From: Bacteroidetes bacterium 43-93
Lineage (GTDB): Bacteria; Bacteroidota; Bacteroidia; Chitinophagales; Chitinophagaceae
Length of the DNA stretch: 64,000 bases
Assembly: GCA_001897855.1 (NCBI GenBank)
Contig: MKUO01000007.1
Span: 248,001-312,000, forward strand
Reading direction: 5' to 3'
Part shown: one piece after another, positions 55,718-64,000 of the stretch
How positions within the stretch are numbered: the first letter of the stretch is position 1
How the letters are laid out: each line of letters starts with the position of its first letter
Position numbers and translations under genes: made by a program
The notes under the pieces: model-generated
The model's input: the letters and a program-made list of their open reading frames with translations, nothing else
Told to the model about the DNA's origin: nothing
Database searches by the model: none

Positions 55718-57720
55718 GCGTTGGCCGGCTCTATCCAGGCTTCATTTTCTTTCAGCAATTCTATCAGTTCATTTACTGCTATTTCGCTCGGTACATTTCG
55801 TTTCACTACTTCTTTTCCTTTGTACAAAGTGATCTTGCCGGGTCCGCTGCCTACATAACCAAAGTCTGCATCTGCCATTTCCCCGGGGCCGTTTACAATG
55901 CATCCCATAATGGCAATCTTCACACCTTTAAGATGGTTAGTTGCATTCCTGATCTTCGCAGTTGTTTCCTGAAGGTCAAAGAGTGTACGGCCGCAGCTTG
56001 GGCAGCTGATGTATTCCGTCTTACTAATGCGCGTACGTGATGCTTGTAGTATGGAAAATGCTGTATTATTCAGGAATTGTTGATTGTCTTTTACGTCAAG
56101 ATAAGTACGCCCTGTTATTTTTAAATTATCGGTTGTATTTGCATGGTTCCATAACCATATACCATCGCCGAATCCATCCAGTAATAGTCCACCGGTATTA
56201 GTTGCCAGGTCTATCAGTTGTTCATCTATGGTTTTGCATGGGGTATCTGTTGCAACTATTACCGGGCATGCGATCTGCCTGTTTTGTAATTCTATCAGCA
56301 GCCTGCGTATAGATGCCATACGGTGGGTATTGCTGCTATCTATGCATAACACAGCGCCAGCATGTTGTTGTATTTTGTCCAGAAGGGTGCCGAGAAATTT
56401 CCAGTCAGAATTGGCATCGGCGAATACGAAATGAACGGCGGGGATATCTGTAACATTTACATATTCTGTAGCTTCCAGCAAAGGATGATATTTCCCTTTA
56501 TCAGCCGCTTCCAGCCAGATATTATAATCACAGATCACCTGCAAAGTGCCCGGCAAGGCAAAATTCAATATCTTATCTGCTGTATAGATATAATCAGCAG
56601 CGCCGTCGCTGATGTTCCATTTGTCTGTCGCTTCATCGTACCGGTATCCGATAGATTGCAGGTCCTGGTGCTGTATAGTTTGTGCACTGCGGAAATCGGC
56701 CACTACTACCGGTACATGATGCGCGCCAATATTCGTTACCGTTGTTGTGTTTCTGCGGTTATAAGTAAATGGATCATATAGCAAGGTTATCTTGGCACCA
56801 TCGCCAATAGGTTGTATGGCGGCATGATTCGTGCGGTTTGTATATCTGTTCACAATATCCTTACAAACCGGTATCTCAAATTCAGGATCTTCTGTCAATG
56901 ATACCCTTATTGTATCTCCAATGCCATCTTCCAGCAAAGTACCTATGCCTATAGCGCTTTTGATGCGCCCGTCTTCTCCATCACCGGCTTCGGTAACGCC
57001 CAGGTGCAGCGGGTAGCATTCACCAAACTCTTCTTCCATTTGTTTTACCAGCAGGCGGTAGGCTTGTACCATTACCTGCGGGTTGCTCGATTTCATGCTG
57101 AGTATGATCTGGTGGTAACTCTCTGCGCGGGCGATTCGTAAAAATTCCATGGCACTCTCTACCATGCCTATAGGAGTATCTCCATATCGGCTCATAATGC
57201 GGTCGCTGAGTGACCCGTGGTTGGTGCCAATGCGCATCGCGGTACCGTATTCCTTACAGATCTTCACTAGTGGTGTAAATCGCTCCCTGATGCGGTCTAT
57301 CTCCGCTGCATATGCTGCATCGCTGTATTCTATAAAGTCAAATTTCTTCTTGTCAATATAGTTGCCCGGGTTCACGCGTACCTTTTCTACTATACGGGCG
57401 GCTATTTCTGCTGCATTAGGGGTGAAATGTATATCGGCAACTAATGGCGTAGTATATCCTGCTGCCCTTACTTTTTCTTTAATAATAGCCAGGTTTTCTG
57501 CTTCTTTTTTGCTCGGGGCTGTTATACGTACCAGTTCTGCGCCTGCCTGTATACAACGGATGGTTTGTGCTACTGTGGCATCCGTATCCATAGTGTCGGT
57601 AGTGGTCATTGTTTGGATGCGGATAGGATGGCCATTGCCCAGCAAAAGGTCTCCGACCTTCACTTCGCGTGTTTGCAATCTTTTGTAGCTGGTTAAAGAC
57701 GGACTATAATATTGCAGCAT
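55714..57720 (-). CDS. ispG: 4-hydroxy-3-methylbut-2-en-1-yl diphosphate synthase (long form)
   Basis: VGDLLLGNGHPIRIQTMTTTDTMD; SCPSCGRTLFDLQE; MGCIVNGPGEMADADFGYVG. Confidence 0.95.
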   Translation of the reverse strand: MLQYYSPSLTSYKRLQTREVKVGDLLLGNGHPIRIQTMTTTDTMDTDATVAQTIRCIQAGAELVRITAPSKKEAENLAIIKEKVRAAGYTTPLVADIHFTPNAAEIAARIVEKVRVNPGNYIDKKKFDFIEYSDAAYAAEIDRIRERFTPLVKICKEYGTAMRIGTNHGSLSDRIMSRYGDTPIGMVESAMEFLRIARAESYHQIILSMKSSNPQVMVQAYRLLVKQMEEEFGECYPLHLGVTEAGDGEDGRIKSAIGIGTLLEDGIGDTIRVSLTEDPEFEIPVCKDIVNRYTNRTNHAAIQPIGDGAKITLLYDPFTYNRRNTTTVTNIGAHHVPVVVADFRSAQTIQHQDLQSIGYRYDEATDKWNISDGAADYIYTADKILNFALPGTLQVICDYNIWLEAADKGKYHPLLEATEYVNVTDIPAVHFVFADANSDWKFLGTLLDKIQQHAGAVLCIDSSNTHRMASIRRLLIELQNRQIACPVIVATDTPCKTIDEQLIDLATNTGGLLLDGFGDGIWLWNHANTTDNLKITGRTYLDVKDNQQFLNNTAFSILQASRTRISKTEYISCPSCGRTLFDLQETTAKIRNATNHLKGVKIAIMGCIVNGPGEMADADFGYVGSGPGKITLYKGKEVVKRNVPSEIAVNELIELLKENEAWIEPANA

Positions 57721-57907
57721 ATTTACATCAGAAATTGGTGCAAAGTTAGTTTAATGAACGATGCGGATTTGTGAAATTATAGTAGCGAAAGTCTCTATTT
57801 ATAAATATTTATGTTATAATCAACAGAAGAACAAATTGTTATCACAAATGGCCAGATATATGTTTTTAATGGAAACAGTAGTATTTTAGCAAAACGATTA
57901 ACCACAC

Positions 57908-58672
57908 ATGCAATACGAGATCAAACAGTTCGGCAAGTTTAAATATGTAGAAGAAGGTCAGGGTGAGCCATTGGTTTTGCTGCATGGCCTTTTTGGTGCG
58001 TTGAGCAATTTTAAAGATCTTATCGACCATTTTAAAACCACGCACAGGGTATTCATCCCTATGCTGCCTTTATTTGACCTTACCATACTGGATACTACTG
58101 TATCAGGACTAGCCAAATACGTGCAAAAATTTATTGAAGCCAAAGAGCTTCGCGACATGCACCTGCTCGGCAACTCTCTGGGCGGCCACGTAGGGCTGGT
58201 ATATACTCTTAAACACCAGGAACTGGTAAAGACGCTTACACTTACAGGTAGCTCCGGTTTGTTTGAAAACGGTATGGGTGAAACCTATCCCAAACGCGGA
58301 GATTATGATTATATCAAAAAGAAAACGGAGCTTACCTTTTACGATCCGGCTATAGCTACCAAAGAGCTGGTAGATGAGGTATACTCTATCACCAACAACA
58401 GGTTGAAGGTGCTTAAGATTATCGCCCTGGCAAAATCGGCTATCAGGCACAACCTGGGAGACGAATTGCAGGAGATAAAAGTGCCAACTTGCCTGATATG
58501 GGGCAAGAACGATACTATTACACCACCAATGGTGGCAGAGGAATTTCATAAATTGTTGCCTAATTCCGAATTGCACTGGATTGATAAGTGCGGCCATGCA
58601 CCGATGATGGAAGTGCCTTCGGAGTTCAACATAGTGTTGGATAAATTCCTCGCAAAGCATAAGTCACAATAA
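57908..58672 (+). CDS. Alpha/beta hydrolase
   Basis: LLHGLFGALSNF; LLGNSLGGHVGL; DKCGHAPMME. Confidence 0.9.
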   Translation: MQYEIKQFGKFKYVEEGQGEPLVLLHGLFGALSNFKDLIDHFKTTHRVFIPMLPLFDLTILDTTVSGLAKYVQKFIEAKELRDMHLLGNSLGGHVGLVYTLKHQELVKTLTLTGSSGLFENGMGETYPKRGDYDYIKKKTELTFYDPAIATKELVDEVYSITNNRLKVLKIIALAKSAIRHNLGDELQEIKVPTCLIWGKNDTITPPMVAEEFHKLLPNSELHWIDKCGHAPMMEVPSEFNIVLDKFLAKHKSQ

Positions 58673-58771
58673 AATCTTAAAATTGATAACCCTATACACT
58701 AACTCTATGTTTCGGCCTAAAACTGGAGCAGCATTTGTATTGTTATAGTTACGGCATCAAACTAAACAAAA

Positions 58772-59431
58772 ATGATCGAGCAATTAATATCACCTACAGT
58801 CCCTCAGCTCTTACCTACTGATACCGGCGAAAAAGCTATTGATGTAATGGAAGAGAGTAACATGGAGCAATTGCCTCTTGTAGAGGATGAAAAATACATA
58901 GCATTGGTAAGGGAGAGCGACCTGATGGATTGGGAAGCCCCGGGAAATGAACTGAAGACTTCTGATTTTCTTTCCTACCGGCCTGCTGTGCTTGCTGCCA
59001 GCCATCCGTATGAGGCCATGCGTCTTGCACACCAGCAAAACCTGGATGTGATTCCCGTAGTGGACAATGAAGGCAACTACCTGGGCGCAATTACACGTAA
59101 TGAACTGCTGAACTATATTACCGAAAGAAGCGGTATAGACAACCCCGGCGGCATTATAGTGCTGGAAATAGAACCACGTAATTATAGCCTGTATGAGATA
59201 GCCCGCGTTTGCGAAAGCGAGGAAGTACTGCTTATCAGCACCCAGTTATATAGCAACAAGGTTACAGGTATGCTCGAGGTTACGCTCAAGACAAACCGCA
59301 CTAATCTTGGGGGGATTGTATCATCCCTGGAGCGATACAACTTCAAAGTAAAAGAGGTGTACGGCGATAATGGGCAGGATGAGGGTATGATCGATCGGTT
59401 CAACCTGCTGATGAATTACCTCAATATGTAA
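58772..59431 (+). CDS. CBS domain protein
   Basis: Tandem CBS-like segments (MEQLPLVEDEKYIALVRESDLM; LDVIPVVDNEGNYLGAITRNELL). Confidence 0.85.
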   Translation: MIEQLISPTVPQLLPTDTGEKAIDVMEESNMEQLPLVEDEKYIALVRESDLMDWEAPGNELKTSDFLSYRPAVLAASHPYEAMRLAHQQNLDVIPVVDNEGNYLGAITRNELLNYITERSGIDNPGGIIVLEIEPRNYSLYEIARVCESEEVLLISTQLYSNKVTGMLEVTLKTNRTNLGGIVSSLERYNFKVKEVYGDNGQDEGMIDRFNLLMNYLNM

Positions 59432-59463
59432 TCGTATCTTTGCGGCTTCAATAATTTTTTTTC

Positions 59464-60048
59464 ATGATTGCTATAGATAATGTGCTTTTAAGTGACTCGG
59501 TGGTAGAAGAGCAATTCGTGTGCGACCTTTCTGCATGTAAGGGTGGCTGCTGTGTAGATGGTGATTGTGGCGCGCCGCTTACAGAAGAAGAAACGAAGAT
59601 CATCGCAAAAACTTATCCTAAGATCAAATCTTACTTGCTGCCTGAATATATTGCGGAGGTAGAAAAGCAGGGTACGCATGTTATAGATGACGAGTACGGT
59701 TTTGTAACACCTACCATCAACGGCGGTATTTGTGTCTATGCTTATACAGACGAGGCCGGCATTGTAAAATGCACATTTGAAAAAGCCTGGAAAGAAGGCA
59801 AAATAAAATTTCAGAAACCTATTTCCTGCCATTTATATCCTATTCGCATCAAAGAAATGGATGGGTATGACGCCGTAAACTATGAGCCCAGGAAAAAGCT
59901 TTGCAAGCCTGCGTGCAAGCTGGGCAGGCAGCTAAAGATCCCAGTTTATAAATTCCTGAAAGATTCCATTACCCGCAAATACGGGCAAGAGTTTTATGAT
60001 ACGCTGGATGCCGTAGCCAGGAAAATGAATGCAGATAAGCAAGCTTAG
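59464..60048 (+). CDS. DUF3109 family protein
   Basis: CDLSACKGGCCVDGDCGAPLTEEE; PISCHLYPIRI. Confidence 0.85.
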   Translation: MIAIDNVLLSDSVVEEQFVCDLSACKGGCCVDGDCGAPLTEEETKIIAKTYPKIKSYLLPEYIAEVEKQGTHVIDDEYGFVTPTINGGICVYAYTDEAGIVKCTFEKAWKEGKIKFQKPISCHLYPIRIKEMDGYDAVNYEPRKKLCKPACKLGRQLKIPVYKFLKDSITRKYGQEFYDTLDAVARKMNADKQA

Positions 60049-60407
60049 TTCTTGCTCGCCTTCACTATATTTTTCATTACCTGTTTCAGTTCTGCTTCCA
60101 GTTCAGGGCTAATGCTTGTAAGTTTTATATGCTTGGCATGGTTACCCTCGCCGCCTTCTATCTTTAGTGACATAGTATCTGCCACATCTGTATAGTGCAG
60201 GTATAGCACGCAATACTTTTCCGTTACTTGTATGCCAAAAAGTACGTTATTAAGGGTGCCGATGCTATATAAGGCTACCGGGTGTTTTGCGCCCAGGTAC
60301 ACATGCTCCTGCATATGCTTATCGGCCTTTAATGCCAGCCCTTTTAGCTGCATCGCTACTTGTTGTAATGTTTGAGGCTTGCCTTCAATAATAGAGCTGA
60401 AAGACAT
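60045..60407 (-). CDS. Uncharacterised 120-aa protein
   Basis: Continuous ORF downstream of rpoN, normal codon usage. Confidence 0.6.
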   Translation of the reverse strand: MSFSSIIEGKPQTLQQVAMQLKGLALKADKHMQEHVYLGAKHPVALYSIGTLNNVLFGIQVTEKYCVLYLHYTDVADTMSLKIEGGEGNHAKHIKLTSISPELEAELKQVMKNIVKASKN

Positions 60408-60419
60408 AGGATTGGTTTT

Positions 60420-61922
60420 TTAAAGTTCCTTGCGCAGGCGGGCAACAGGTATATTTAGCTGCTCACGGTATTTTGCTACCGTACGCCGTGCAATGTTATA
60501 GCCTTTCTCCTGGAGCATCTCGGTAAGTTTTTCATCAGAGTATGGCTTCCTTTTGTTTTCTCCGCTGATGATGCCGTTGAGGATATTCTTTACTTCACGT
60601 GTCGATACCTCTTCGCCGCTTTCCGTTTGTAATGCTTCCGAGAAGAAATATTTCAATTTATAAGTTCCGAATTCTGTTTGTACAAATTTGCTGTTGGCCA
60701 CCCTCGATACTGTGGATACATCCAATCCTGTTATCTGCGCGATATCTTTAAGTATCATCGGTTTCAGAGAGGTTTCATCACCTGTCAGGAAAAACTCTGT
60801 CTGAAAATCAATAATGGCCTGCATAGATTGCAGCAAAGTGTGCTGCCGTTGCTTAATGGCATCGATAAACCACTTTGCAGAGTCGAGTTTTTGTTTGATG
60901 AACAGCAATGCCTCTTTCTGCCTTTTGTCTTTCTTATCGCTGCGGTCGTAGGCGCGCATCATTTCCTTATACCCGTCAGATATACGCAGTTCGGGTGCAT
61001 TCTTCGAGTTCAGCGATAGCTCCAGTTTCCCGTTATTGTTAAAAACAAAGAAATCGGGTATGATATAGCTTTCTGCCTTGTTAACAATAGCAAAAGCTGA
61101 TCCCGGTTTAGGATTCAGCTTGATGATAATATTGATAACCTCTTTGAAATCTTCGTTGTTCAGTCCCAATTGCCTCTGGATCTTGTCATAGTGCTTCTTG
61201 ATAAACTCGTTGAAATGGTTATCTATCACATCTATGGCATCCTTTACCGGCTTGGTTTGGGGGTTGATCCGTTTTAACTGCAGCAGCAGGCATTCCTGCA
61301 GCGTCCATGCACATACACCCGGCGGGTCAAACTGCTGTATCTGCTGGATGATGGCGTTCACCTCTTCATTATTGGTATAGATGTTCCTGCCAAAAGCAAG
61401 ATCATCTACGAGGGCGGTCACTTCCCTGCGCAAATATCCGTCTTCGTCCAGGCTGCCTATGATCTGCTCTGCAATGGTATGCAGGCGCTCGTCCAGCTCC
61501 AGCATGCCCAGCTGGTCCAGCAACACTTCGTGAAAACTGGTTTCTACACGTACCGGCGCAGAAACGTGTTCCGTATCATTATCTCCGTAATATCCGTCGT
61601 TATAGTCGCCGCCATTATCGTCGTCCTCACGCCGCAGAAAATCATCCAGGTCCACTTTTTCAGCAGTATCGTTACTCAGCTCTACGTCCATGTCATCTAC
61701 ATCGCTATCAAAATCGCTATCTGTATCACCGTCAATATCACTGTATTCGTCTGTCGGCCCGTCTTCTCCACCCACTTCCAGGGCGGGATTTTCCTCCAGT
61801 TCCTCCTTAATGCGCTCTTCCAGGTTGGCAGTAGGTATCTGCAGCAGTTTCATCAGTTGAATCTGCTGTGGCGATAGCTTCTGTAATAAGCGTTGTTGTT
61901 GCGATTGTCTAAGCATGGTCAC
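60420..61922 (-). CDS. rpoN: RNA polymerase sigma-54 factor
   Basis: Q-rich N-terminus LQLMKLLQIPTANLEERIKEELEENPALE; C-terminal RRTVAKYREQLNIPVARLRKEL RpoN box. Confidence 0.95.
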   Translation of the reverse strand: MTMLRQSQQQRLLQKLSPQQIQLMKLLQIPTANLEERIKEELEENPALEVGGEDGPTDEYSDIDGDTDSDFDSDVDDMDVELSNDTAEKVDLDDFLRREDDDNGGDYNDGYYGDNDTEHVSAPVRVETSFHEVLLDQLGMLELDERLHTIAEQIIGSLDEDGYLRREVTALVDDLAFGRNIYTNNEEVNAIIQQIQQFDPPGVCAWTLQECLLLQLKRINPQTKPVKDAIDVIDNHFNEFIKKHYDKIQRQLGLNNEDFKEVINIIIKLNPKPGSAFAIVNKAESYIIPDFFVFNNNGKLELSLNSKNAPELRISDGYKEMMRAYDRSDKKDKRQKEALLFIKQKLDSAKWFIDAIKQRQHTLLQSMQAIIDFQTEFFLTGDETSLKPMILKDIAQITGLDVSTVSRVANSKFVQTEFGTYKLKYFFSEALQTESGEEVSTREVKNILNGIISGENKRKPYSDEKLTEMLQEKGYNIARRTVAKYREQLNIPVARLRKEL

Positions 61923-62080
61923 AGTTCCCTCCTACAAAAATAAAATTTAAGCCGACAAAACCATGTTTAACCGTGTTATTTAGCTAAGTATGACATTTTT
62001 GTTAACAATCATTTACATGTTAACAGGCTTCTTTTATCGGCAGGAGAGTTGTACTTTTCTTGTCCAAATGATTTGAGGAC

Positions 62081-63295
62081 GTGCAGATTAAAAAACCATA
62101 TATATCACCTTCGTTTTCTTACGTGCCGTTGGAAGAAACGCTGGAGATACTTCCTAAAAAGCAGGACCTGTTCATAGGTATCCCAAAGGAAACATCTTTC
62201 CAGGAAAGCAGGGTTGCGCTCACCCCCGAGGCTGTTTCGGTATTAGTAAATAACGGCCATGACGTAGCAGTAGAGCACAATGCGGGAGAAGGATCTTTTT
62301 ATTTTGACAGTGACTACAGTGAAGCCGGTGCGCGTATTGTATATGAAAAGGCCGAGGTGTACAAGGCTACAACGATCATAAAGTCGGCACCTATATCTGA
62401 AGAAGAGGTGGCGTTGTTACAACCCAATCAGGTGATCATATCGCCAATACATCTTCCCTTCCTGAAGAAGGATATGCTGGAGCAACTCCTGCATAAAAAG
62501 ATTATTGCAATAGCATTTGATTCTATCAAGGATGATTCAGGTACATACCCTATCGTTCGGTCCATGAGCGAGATAGCCGGTAGCTCTGCTATTCTTACAG
62601 CAGCTAAATATCTGAACACCGGCCATAACGGCAAGGGCATTTTGCTGGGGGGTATCTCCGGTGTGCCGCCTGCTCGTGTGTTGATATTGGGCGCAGGTGT
62701 TGTGGGTGAGTTTGCTGCGCGTACAGCTTTAGGTTTGGGCGCAATGGTGATGATATTCGACAACTCCATCTACCGCCTGATGCGTCTTCAAAACAATATC
62801 GGTAAAAGGTGTTTTACTTCTGTACTGGATCCTGTGACGCTGGCAGAAGAATTAGCAAATGCAGATGTGGCAGTAGGCGCATTGAAGCCTGTGAATGGCA
62901 TCACACCTGTAGTGGTTACAGAAGAGATGGTTAGCAATATGAAAGCCGGCTCTGTGATCATTGATGTAAGCATAGACCGCGGCGGTTGCTTCGAAACCTC
63001 CAAAGTTACTTCGCACGAAAACCCGGTGTATCGTAAGTACGATGTGATACATTATTGCGTGCCCAATATAGCATCGGGCGTATCCCGTACCGCATCACGC
63101 GCCATCAGCAATGTATTGATGCCCATCATACAGCAGTGTGCCGACAGGGGCGGTTTTGAAGGCCTGATACAGGCTAAAGCAGGTATTCGTAATGGTGTGT
63201 ACCTGTACAAAGGTTGCGTTACCAATGCGCCGATAGCGAAGAGATTCAATTTTAAATATACAGACCTCGACTTATTGCTGGCTATGCCAAGCTAA
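62081..63295 (+). CDS. ald: Alanine dehydrogenase
   Basis: IGIPKETSFQESRVALTPEAV; LGAGVVGEFAARTALGLGA. Confidence 0.88.
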   Translation: MQIKKPYISPSFSYVPLEETLEILPKKQDLFIGIPKETSFQESRVALTPEAVSVLVNNGHDVAVEHNAGEGSFYFDSDYSEAGARIVYEKAEVYKATTIIKSAPISEEEVALLQPNQVIISPIHLPFLKKDMLEQLLHKKIIAIAFDSIKDDSGTYPIVRSMSEIAGSSAILTAAKYLNTGHNGKGILLGGISGVPPARVLILGAGVVGEFAARTALGLGAMVMIFDNSIYRLMRLQNNIGKRCFTSVLDPVTLAEELANADVAVGALKPVNGITPVVVTEEMVSNMKAGSVIIDVSIDRGGCFETSKVTSHENPVYRKYDVIHYCVPNIASGVSRTASRAISNVLMPIIQQCADRGGFEGLIQAKAGIRNGVYLYKGCVTNAPIAKRFNFKYTDLDLLLAMPS

Positions 63296-63312
63296 ACCTG
63301 TAATTACAGTAT

Positions 63313-63675
63313 ATGCCTAACCATAGAATGAACAAAACCATCGCCGGCTACCATATCCTGATGATATTATCAGCAGTGGATTTCCGCGTGAATGAAAAAG
63401 AGGACATGGTAATACGTGAGTACATTGTAGAGGAGTTTCCTTTTCGGGTTAACCTCGACAGGGAGATGGCTGTTATTAGCAATCTTCGCCCCGATGAATG
63501 GGAATCTCATTTCCTGAAGGCTATGGACGACTTCTATGATGACGCTACAGAAGCAGAACGTACCAACCTGCTCGACTTTGCCATACAACTCACAACTGCT
63601 GACGATGTAGTGACCAAAGAAGAAAACCATTTCCTGAACTTGCTGTTCGAGAACTGGAAGCCGGAAGAGGCTTAG
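63313..63675 (+). CDS. TerB-like small protein
   Basis: All-helical, ILSAVDFRVNEKEDMVIREYI ... TTADDVVTKEENHFLNLLF. Confidence 0.6.
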   Translation: MPNHRMNKTIAGYHILMILSAVDFRVNEKEDMVIREYIVEEFPFRVNLDREMAVISNLRPDEWESHFLKAMDDFYDDATEAERTNLLDFAIQLTTADDVVTKEENHFLNLLFENWKPEEA

Positions 63676-64000
63676 CTCACCGTAATAGCACCCATCAACC
63701 CCAGCGCCAGTATTATGATGCCGGCTATTACACGATAGATACCAAACGCTTTAAAGCCATGCTTGTTCAGGTAGTTGATAAAGAAACGTATCGATATCAC
63801 TGATATTACAAATGCGATCAGGCAACCAACTAATAACATGGATGTGTTTCCCGAGTGGAATGCTTCCGGTGTTTCTTTATAAGTATCATATATCTCCTTA
63901 GCGGTAGCTGCTGCCATAGTGGGCACAGCCAGGAAGAATGAAAACTCGGCAGCTAGGCTCCTGGTGAGCTTAGAAGACATGCCACCGATGATAGTAGCAG
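63672..64000 (-). CDS. uppP: Undecaprenyl-diphosphate phosphatase (5' end outside window)
   Basis: LTRSLAAEFSFFLAVPTMAAATAKEIYDTYK; frame continues past the window edge. Confidence 0.85.
   Translation of the reverse strand, partial: ATIIGGMSSKLTRSLAAEFSFFLAVPTMAAATAKEIYDTYKETPEAFHSGNTSMLLVGCLIAFVISVISIRFFINYLNKHGFKAFGIYRVIAGIIILALGLMGAITVS

Noticed and set aside
55714-57720. Unusually long IspG (668 aa)
   Set aside because: The three-domain long form with a central insert is known in Bacteroidota and some other groups.
1-64000. CRISPR arrays, transposases, integrases, rRNA or prophage
   Set aside because: No regular spacer-repeat arrays, no recognisable transposase/integrase ORFs and no rRNA-like segments were seen; the tail-fibre domain gene is isolated and T9SS-associated.

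Overview
64-kb chromosomal segment of a Bacteroidota bacterium, probably Chitinophagaceae-like (inferred from T9SS sorting domains, SprB repeats, fused CcoNO, TAnnTTTG -7 boxes and DUF4834-type genes). Left edge: a large SprB-repeat T9SS type-B protein. About 2.8-38.3 kb is a dense redox/hypoxia-type island: PLP decarboxylase, MBL-rhodanese, Fnr-like regulator, hemerythrin-like protein, ccoI, ccoS-NO-Q-P-G-H-TauE/SafE, DUF1003, PEP synthase, SDR, two universal stress proteins, L,D-transpeptidase, PAS histidine kinase, a REC-cNMP-Crp fusion regulator, acetyl-CoA hydrolase/transferase, Ca-type P-ATPase, DUF6600 protein, baeRF-like (Balon/aeRF1-related) protein, Hsp20, FtsH and lipocalin. 38.3-40.4 kb: two tRNA-like direct repeats (one intact Met/Ile2-CAT, one degenerate copy with a CAC anticodon) flank a DUF2971 gene. 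40-44 kb: surface/tail-fibre-like T9SS genes. 44-64 kb: mostly housekeeping (rimP-nusA-infB, prfA, polysaccharide genes, ispG, rpoN, ald, uppP). Main discovery: 11 intergenic regions between 5.1 and 37.8 kb each carry an Fnr/Crp-type dyad TGAY-N4-RTCA, nearly always as a tandem pair with centres 22 bp apart. The proximal centre lies 28.5-29.5 bp from a Bacteroidota -7 box (TAnnTTTG), which gives class-II geometry, and six of the regions are arranged symmetrically for divergent genes. This points to one coordinated, DosR-like hypoxia/dormancy regulon written into the locus. All coordinates and motifs were read by eye; no searches were run.
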